From: Magnolia sinica
Taxonomy: Eukaryota; Streptophyta; Magnoliopsida; Magnoliales; Magnoliaceae
DNA length: 64,000 nucleotides
Assembly: GCF_029962835.1 (NCBI RefSeq)
Contig: NC_080581.1
Location: 23,078,001 to 23,142,000 of the forward strand
Direction of reading: 5' to 3'
The translations under genes were made by a program, and so were the position numbers. Positions 57,300 to 64,000 of the stretch are shown piece by piece (position 1 is the first letter of the stretch; every line of letters begins with the position of its first letter). The notes beneath the pieces are model-generated. The model was not told the origin of the DNA and did no database searches. It saw nothing but the letters and a program-made list of their open reading frames with translations.

Positions 57300-57960
57300 A
57301 CCATCGCCAAGCCTATAGAAGTTGCACAGAACTTGAACTTCTCCGTAGGAACGACCTTGGTGAGCATGTCTGCTGGATTCACGCTGGTGTGAATCTTTTC
57401 CAATGTAATGCCTCCTTCCTCGAGCACCTGTCAGATAAAGTGGTGACGAACATTAATGTGTTTAGTACGAGAGTGATAAACAGAATTTTTAGCCAAATTG
57501 ATAGCACTCTCGCTTTCACAGTTAACCAGCACGGCCTCTTGCTGAAGTCCCAACTAATTTATTATGCCTCTAAGCCAAACACCTTCTTTAAACGCTTCCA
57601 TCACTGCCATATATTCTACTTCGGTCGTGGAAAGAGCCACCACGGACTGAAGCTTCGACATCTAATTGATTGCTCCACCCGTTAGTACAAACGAGTATTT
57701 TGAAGTAGACTTCTTGGAATCTATATTGCCTGCGTGGTCGGAATCCACACACCCTACCAATTTTGTCCCCGTTTTCTCAAAAGTTAAGACGTAGTCTTTC
57801 GTACCTCGAATGTATCGAAGTAGCCATTTCACCGCCTCCCAATGTTGCTTGCTGGGGTTTGACATGTATCTGCTCATAACACCAACTGCCTGTGAAATAT
57901 CCGGTCTCGTACAGACCATGTCATACATTAAACTGCCAACCGCATTCGAATAGGGCAACG
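57300..57960 (-). pseudogene. Copia RNase H, broken
   Basis: The open frame 57662-57958 carries MPYSNAVGSLMYDMVCTRPD, PSKQHWEAVKWLLRYIRGTK and CVDSDHAGN, STSKYSFVLTGGAIN. After a stop it continues as [32 protein letters not shown] and RTKHINVRHHF, down to about 57300. It follows RT in the polyprotein. Confidence 0.86.
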
Positions 57961-58028
57961 CTTACCGACTTTGCCTGATCCATCTCATACTTGATCAACA
58001 CCTTCTTAAGGTGTTCTACCTGTGATAA

Positions 58029-58690
58029 CTAAAGCCTTCTCCACTTCCTGTCTCTATGAATATCTATGTCGAGAACCATCTTTGTAGTCCCCGGATCTTT
58101 CATCTCGAATGTCCCTGATAACTGAGTCTTCAGTACGTTGATTTCAGACATATCATGACAGGCGATCAACATATCATCAACATACAGTACTAGGATGATA
58201 AGTTTTTCATCACTCAGTGTCTTGTAATAGACACAGTGATCATATTCACTCTGAGTAAATTTCTGACTCACCATGAAAGAATCAATTTTTTTATACCACT
58301 GCCTAGGCAATTGTTTCAGGCCATACAACAACCTCATTAACCTACAAACCTTTTTCTCTGCCCCTTTAACTTCGTAGCCCTTTGGTTACTTCATGTAGAT
58401 CTGCTCTTCCAATTCCCCTTATAGGAATGCAGTCTTCACGTCCATCAGTTCTAGCTTAAGATTGTATTGGGCAACCAGCGCCAACATGAATCTGATAGAT
58501 ACCTGCTTAACCACCGGCGCGAATATCTCTGTGAAGTCGATTCCTTCTCTCTGAGCATAACCCTTCGCTACCAACCTTGCTTTGTATCTATCCTGTTTTC
58601 TTTTGAATAATCACTTACATCCGATTGCTTTTCAGCCCAAAGGAACCTCCACCAGCTCCCATGTGTGATTTTTATGTAACGAGTTCATCT
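58029..58690 (-). pseudogene. Copia reverse transcriptase, broken
   Basis: Starts with NHTWELVEVPLG (end of the frame 58632-59555). A stop follows, then [19 protein letters not shown] in another frame, two stops near MKTAFL-type text, and the open frame 58029-58337 with MRLLYGLKQLPRQWYKKIDS and ILVLYVDDMLIACHDMSE. The YVDD box is intact. Confidence 0.88.
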
Positions 58691-60388
58691 CATCATCCAT
58701 CGCTGCCTTCCACTTTTCTGCATCAGGCTCATCAAGAGCCTCCTGAATAGTAGACGGGTCCCCCTCATCTGTAATGAGGGCATATGCAATATTAGAGTCG
58801 TCCCTGTATCTTGTCGGTAACCTGCGATCACGCGATGGGTTCCTTCTCACAGGTGGCTGCTCCACCTGACCCTGCACCTTTGTCTTCGCATCTGTCTCTG
58901 CCTGTGTATCATTTGTATTAATCTGGATGTCTACGATCACCTTTTCCAGTTTCTCTTGCTCCTTTTGATTATTCTTGCGAAATAGGGAGCTTTCATCGAA
59001 TCTGACGTCACGGCTAGTGATGACCTTGCGTGTGACCTTGTCGAATAACTTATAACCTTTCACACCAATGCCATAGCCAAAAAAGATATGCTTTTTGGCC
59101 CCATGGTCTAGATTATCTCTCTCAACTGACGGTACATGAGAGTAAGCCTCACAACCAAATATGCGTAAATCTGAGTAGTCGATTTTCTGACCACTCCATA
59201 CTTTTTTTGGAATTTTACATTCAATTACCATTGAAGGAGATCGGTTCACCAAATAACAAGCCATGTTAACGGCCTCAATCCATAGGTCCTTGCCTAACAT
59301 AGCATTACTTAACATGAATCTGACCCTTTCCAAGAGAGTCCGATTCATTCGCTCAGCTACACCATTTTGCTCGGGCGTGTGGCGCACTGTATTGTGCCTA
59401 ATGATCTCTTCATACTTGCAATAATCATTAAACTCAGTGGAAGTAAATTCTCCACCATTGTCAGTCCTTAAAACTTTTATTTTTCGGCCTGACTGTTTTT
59501 CTACCATTACCTTCCATTGCTTGAATATGGTAAAAATTTCGGATTTACGTTTCATGAAGTAAACCCAAACTTTCCTGGAGTAGTCATCAATGAATGAAAC
59601 AAACCATGACGACTCCTTAATGGAAACTTCTGGCGATGGCCCTCATACGTCAGAGTGCACATAATCAAGCACTCCCTTACAAACATGTTTTCTAGATTTA
59701 AAAGACAGTCTAAATTGTTTGCCATATATACAATGCTTTCATATATCTAAATCAGAATTTTTAAAAATTGAAATCAAACACCGATCAGAAAGTACCTTCA
59801 TACCCCGCTAGCTCAGGTGGCCCGGACGAGCATGCCACATACGTAGGATGTGGAGTCTACAATAGCTGCTGTCGCTCCACCTGCCGAAGTGCTCCCAATC
59901 AACTTGTAAAGGTTTTCATGCCTCTACGCTCTTATAACCACGAGTGCCCTTTTTGAAACTTTAAGGACACCATGAATACCAGTGAACTTGCACCCTATAG
60001 CCTCGAGTGCACCGAGAGAAATCAGACTTTTCTTCATATCAGGAACGTGCCTGACGTCAGTCAAGGTACGCTCCATCCCATCAAACATCTTGATACTCAC
60101 TGTGCCAATAGCCACAACATTACAGGCATTGTCATTACTCATAAAAACCTGTCCACCATCGCATTCCTTGTAACTGACGAACCAACTCCGATGATGAGTT
60201 ATATGATAAGATGCTCCTGTGTCAAGTATCCACTTGTCTTTATGATTGTCGTGTAAGTGACCAATCATGGAAATAGACAGAACAACACCACCACTTGATT
60301 TTTCATCAGATGTGACCACATTGGCCTCCTTGGAAGAAGCCGCTAAATTTTCTTTCTTCGTTTTAGGATTTCTACAATCCTTCTTCAT
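58690..60388 (-). pseudogene. Copia protease and integrase, broken
   Basis: The protease is open in 59924-60388: WILDTGASYHITHHRSWF, the DTGA active site intact, followed by VRHVPDMKKSLISLGALEAI. The zinc domain of integrase, about 59600-59920, is broken by stops. The core is open in 58632-59555: MKRKSEIFTIFKQWKVMVEK, LRTDNGGEFTSTEF, EQNGVAERMNRTLLERVRFM, with the second Asp and the Glu of the triad in place. The tail reads LRIFGCEAYSHVPS, HIFFGYGIGVKGYKLF and VTSRDVRF-type text. Confidence 0.88.
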
Positions 60389-60937
60389 GTGTCCAAATAA
60401 CCTATAATTCTAACACTTTAATTTTCCTTTGCCCTTGCCCTTGGATTTAGATATAAGTCTTGAGGATCCTGTACCTCTCTCAGAATCTCTGCCCCTCGTA
60501 ATCAGTGCATCGGAAGATGCCCCCATGTCACTGTTTAACTTTCTCATAGCCTTTCCTTGAAGGGTTGAGATAACGGTGTCAACACTTAGGGTTTTATTTG
60601 TGGTGCACATCGTGTCCCTGAAAGACTCATATGATGCAGGAAGAGAATTCAACAATATACATGCTTATTCCTCATCTTTGACTACTTCCTCCATATCCAG
60701 CAATTTGCACATCAATGTATTAAAGTTACTGATATGGGCTTCTAGATCTTCACCCTCTGCCATCTTGAAGGTATAACACTTCTCAGAGCTAGCCGCAGTT
60801 TTCTCCCTCAAAACATTATAGAGAACCTCATCCGTGCGACATAACCTTCCATAACTTAAAATTTTTTTGCCCGAGTACTTCTCAATATCAAACTTGCCAT
60901 TTCCCATTATTACTAATTCTGCAAATTCAGATCTCAA
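60389..60937 (-). pseudogene. Copia gag, broken
   Basis: Frames 60665-60937 (NGKFDIEKYSGKKILSYGRL) and 60410-60655 (MLNSLPASYESFRDTM, RRGDSERG-type basic tail) are parts of a TNT1-like gag. The zinc knuckle is damaged: a stop replaces one residue and a Cys reads Tyr (KC, stop, NYRLFGHMKKDC). Confidence 0.85.
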
Positions 60938-60939
60938 TG

Positions 60940-60956
60940 TTTACTCCGATACCACT
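60940..60956 (-). other. Primer binding site, initiator-Met tRNA type
   Basis: On the minus strand, 'agtggtatcggagtaaa' follows the 5' LTR. It contains TGGTATCGGAG, one base from the usual TGGTATCAGAG. Confidence 0.88.
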
Positions 60957-61556
60957 TGTTGAGATTTTGTTGCATCACAGACTTCTCAATATCTAGGACT
61001 TGCATATTCAATTAGTAATTAAGACAGATCACATGAACACAATGATTTCTAACTGGAATAACCACTTGTTGGGATTTGGAAATCCACGCACATCCACTAT
61101 GAAAAGAAATTTACAAGGGTGAGGACTTAACCCGATTCGAACAACCTCGAATCTCACCCTTGCTACACCCTTTGATTTTTCTAAAACCCCTTTAGAAAGC
61201 TTTAGAATTATTTCCCATCATACCTAGAAAAGCCCTAGGGACCCCTATTTATAGTTTAGACAACTTCCTTTCGCACCTTGCGAAAGACTGACTCAAATTT
61301 CCGCAGTCCGCATCAGATTCGGAAATGAATCTGCGTAACTATGACTAGTCGAGCCGAGGCTACGACCGGTCGTAGGACCCCTACGACCAATCGAGATATT
61401 CCCATGATCGATCAAGCAGCCCGGACACCAAAAATCCTAAGTCGCTGGACTTTGAGTCGAGCAGTACTCGACTAGTCGAGCAGCTCCCACGACCGGTCGT
61501 GGCTGACCCATGACCGGTCGAGCAACCCAAAGTCAAATTTAAGACTTTTGACAACA
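60957..61556 (-). repeat. 5' LTR of the minus-strand copia element
   Basis: Ends TGTTG and CAACA. The palindromes 'acgaccggtcgt' (61362-61373), 'ctcgactagtcgag' (61467-61480) and 'cacgaccggtcgtg' (61489-61502) are preserved. The first 120 bases (plus-strand side) differ much more between the two LTRs than the rest. Confidence 0.9.
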
Positions 61557-61561
61557 TACTT

Positions 61562-62798
61562 TTCATTTTTAACCGTCCAATGATGGTCCACCAATATGAC
61601 AATCAGATAATTAAGTAAGCAATTTTTTATTTTTTATTTTCACAACATCAAGGCAAGGCCCATAATTTGGGAGTTTAATGTTTTATTTTTATTTTTATTT
61701 TTTTATATTCACAATAGATCAAGATAAGACCCGTAATTTGGACAGTGTAATATAAAACCATACAATTTTTAAGTAATTTGTAAGTCTTCACAGACTGACA
61801 GTGTCTCTCGCTATCTTCCTTTCTTCATCAAATATTATCAGATACGAGTGATGTAAGCGCACTTGTCCAATTCAGTTGCCAATGATACTCGCGCGACTAA
61901 GATTGTGAAGGTGACTCGCCCCAAACGTGCCTATAAAGTGAACATGTTTGAGATCCAGGCCATTCATCTAGTGGGTACTTCCATTGTACAAAGATTAGGC
62001 GGGTCCATTTAGGAGGTAGTCATTTCTTATGATCAAAATGGACGGTTAAAAAAACGCCAATGGTCACTTGTGATCATTGATGAGTGATCTGGCCTGTTTC
62101 GTGGGCTAAGAAATCTCCAAACTAGTCCCTACCTAATGAATTGTTGGGATATTGAACACGTGTGCCATTATAGGACGTGCGTGAGGCCCCTCATCTGACT
62201 CTCTTCTAGTCACATCCCATCCGTCCTTTTCTCTAGGTTTTGGTAAACGTCCGTTTCTGTACATTCATCGATGGATCACTGATCCATATCCAAAACAAAC
62301 AAACAAACAAACAAACCAAGTGCATGCATTAGAGATAAGGTAATGAAATCTTGGAAGTGGGTATCCCCACGCGCGCCTCCCTTCACATGCACTGGAAATG
62401 CTAGCCTGGCAGGTTTATGGAACATCTGGACGGTTCATAAAGTGTCCCTTGCCATGAAAATAATCATGTATGAAAATTCGGTCTGGTTCACATATCAGGA
62501 AGGCTATAAGTGCGTGTTGAATATGGACCGTTGGTAATTTTACTAGACACGGGTATCCTGTATTTATAGGTTGGTGTTCCACCTGATGAGTCTATCATCC
62601 TGACCCTTTTTGCATGGTCATCTTCATAGTGAGGTCTACATTATTTTTCAGATGTTTGTCACGTGTGCTATATGTGAAGGTGTGGCGTTTGCAAACCAGT
62701 AGAGTCGTATAAACGGATGCCGGGCGGCAATGGACAGGCTGGGGCCACACAAAATGACAAGATGGCCAACCACAGCCTTCTGCATCCAAACAGAAGTA
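61562..62798. other. MITE remains and simple repeats, no gene
   Basis: Contains T/A runs near 61625-61700, an (AAAC)n tract (62294-62317) and arms of diverged MITEs around 62340-62720 ('catctggacggttcat'). I see no exon. Confidence 0.45.
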
Positions 62799-62807
62799 GT
62801 TTGGATG

Positions 62808-63255
62808 GGAAGCGGATTGCGTACTGAGTAACTCAGTACGCTAACCGTACTGAGTAAACTCTGTGGGTTCCACCGTGATTTATATATTTTATCCACTCCT
62901 TCCATTCATATTACCATATATTTTATGGCTTAAGCCAAAATATGAAGGATATCAAAAGCTCAAATGGACCACACCACGGGAAGGTGTTTTTTAATTTTAT
63001 CAACAGGTTGGATGATAAATAAACATCACTATGGGGCCTAGTAAGGTTTCAACGGTGGAAATCATTATTCCCACTGTTTCCTGTTCTATGGTCCACTTGA
63101 GCTTTGTATGTGCTTCGATTTTGGTTTCAAACCCTTAAATGAGCTGAGAAAACGGATGGACGGCGTGGATGAACCACATACATTCACAGTGGGCCCAACA
63201 GATTTTACTCAGTACGATGAGAGCGAACTGGGTTACTCAATACGCAATCCGATCC
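62808..63255. mobile_element. Mutator-like MITE with 9-bp duplication (448 bp)
   Basis: Left end 'ggaagcggattgcgtactga'; right end, read on the minus strand, 'ggatcggattgcgtattgag'. The perfect 9-bp duplication GTTTGGATG flanks it (62799-62807 and 63256-63264). The interior has the same words as the GGGCCC-arm copies near 908 and 10490, which ties that family to Mutator-type insertion. Confidence 0.88.
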
Positions 63256-63264
63256 GTTTGGATG

Positions 63265-63857
63265 AGGCACGAAACATTCACAGTGCAAAAGTGTCCTGAT
63301 CCACCCGTCCAATACAGACCTGAAATTGGGGTGTTTCAACCCCTGACCCACCGGACATTGGGTTGTGCTTGTTGCAAAATATTGATTATAAATATATTTT
63401 AATATAAAATAATATATATTAGTTTACAAAGCTTTTGCAAAAATATATATTTTTTGTTTGTTTGTTTGTTTGTTTTGGGATAGTCCCACATTAAAAAAGA
63501 GGAAAAGAAAAAAAAAAAAAGAGTTTATACGAGAAAGGTGGAGTACCTTATTGTTTACTTGCTTGGTCCATGGTGTATCAGGCTTGCATGCACTGGAACA
63601 TCCGCACGCACTCGAGCTAGGTGTGAGGGTGTGGGTATGTGAGGTAGTATGGCTTTAGAGGTATTAGTGGTGCACTTCGCACAGAAACTGCCAATAACAG
63701 CTAGTTTCCCACCAACTGCTAGAAACGGTCGTATGGATTAATGGCTTGAAGGACAAACACCATTCTCATACGTGCTTCAACCTGTCTCGATTTTTCAGTT
63801 TATCCATTTACAAAAAATATTATTTTTCTCAACAATCTTAAAGAGTTATTTTTTGAG
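63265..63857 (+). other. AT-rich spacer and likely LTR/leader of the next copia element
   Basis: A 'gacccaccggacattgggtt' scrap of a hAT-like MITE is followed by AT-rich sequence and (TTTG)n (63450-63473). From 63472 'tgttttgggatagtccca' looks like the start of a copia LTR, and a gag start follows at 63858. No primer site or second LTR can be defined inside the window. Confidence 0.4.
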
Positions 63858-64000
63858 ATGGAAGCCAAAAGCGTATCATCCATGAAACTGATGAATCAGA
63901 ATTTGATTCGTCTTAATCGGTTCGATGGAACCAACTTTACAAGGTGGCAAAACAAGATCAAGTTTCTACTGACGGCTTTAAGGATTATTACATCTTAGAT
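63858..64000 (+). pseudogene. Start of a further Ty1/copia gag, cut by the window end
   Basis: The ATG at 63858 opens MEAKSVSSMKLMNQ, then IRLNRFDGTNFTRWQNKIKF and LLTAL, the usual start of a large class of plant copia gag proteins. The frame hits TAG at 63996. In the neighbouring frame the last bases read DYYILD, which is what the family has at this point. A single missing base near 63978 would explain the break. It could also be a sequencing error. Confidence 0.75.

Larger units (their letters stand above)
56585..61556 (-). mobile_element. Ty1/copia LTR retrotransposon (TNT1-like), minus strand, inactive
   Basis: LTRs of 600 bp each (56585-57184 and 60957-61556) and a perfect TACTT duplication (56580-56584 and 61557-61561). 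The primer site is at 60940-60956 on the minus strand. Gag, protease, integrase, RT and RNase H read right to left in copia order. DTGA of the protease and YVDD of the RT are intact, but stops and frameshifts break every long frame. Confidence 0.92.

Overview
This 64 kb window is plant nuclear DNA that is almost entirely transposable elements. The evidence is plant LTR retrotransposons (Ty1/copia, Athila-type and chromovirus-type Ty3/gypsy), a host gene with GT-AG introns, and many small inverted-repeat elements with GGGCCCAC-type arms. The abundance of those arms makes me think of a large-genome woody angiosperm, perhaps a magnoliid. That is a guess from repeat style, not a result.

Layout. 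Positions 1-4300 hold the only host gene I can support: the last two coding exons of a plant tweety-like multipass membrane protein (+ strand, 2316-2632 and 3858-4235). Its upstream exons are not recognisable here. Positions 4300-15350 hold no gene, only MITEs (including one Mutator-like element with a 9-bp target duplication and one hAT-like copy with an 8-bp duplication), a tRNA-like SINE and degenerate tandem repeats. Positions 15354-20317 are a complete but dead Ty1/copia element with CAAAT duplications.

Positions 20415-48257 are a nest. A minus-strand Tekay/Del-type chromovirus with LTRs of about 3.15 kb is split inside its integrase by a plus-strand Athila-like element (24540-38209). 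That element is itself interrupted between protease and reverse transcriptase by a solo LTR of a related family (29839-31989, ATGAG duplication). A hAT-type MITE (43392-44070) interrupts an extra reading frame upstream of the Tekay gag.

Positions 48409-51556 hold a rearranged Ty3/gypsy insertion whose two ends are inverted copies of the same reverse-transcriptase-to-LTR-end segment, yet it is flanked by a perfect CTTAA duplication. It carries its own hAT MITE. Positions 52595-55085 hold two diverged LTR-like direct repeats. Positions 56585-61556 are a minus-strand TNT1-like copia element with 600-bp LTRs rich in CCGG and CTAG palindromes (TACTT duplications). The window ends with another Mutator-type MITE and the start of a further copia gag.

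Function. None of the retroelement coding regions is intact. Stops, frameshifts and lost catalytic residues affect every copy, so this is a graveyard whose main information is the order of insertions. Target duplications and LTR ends were read by eye. Lineage names rest on recognised motif strings, not on a database search.
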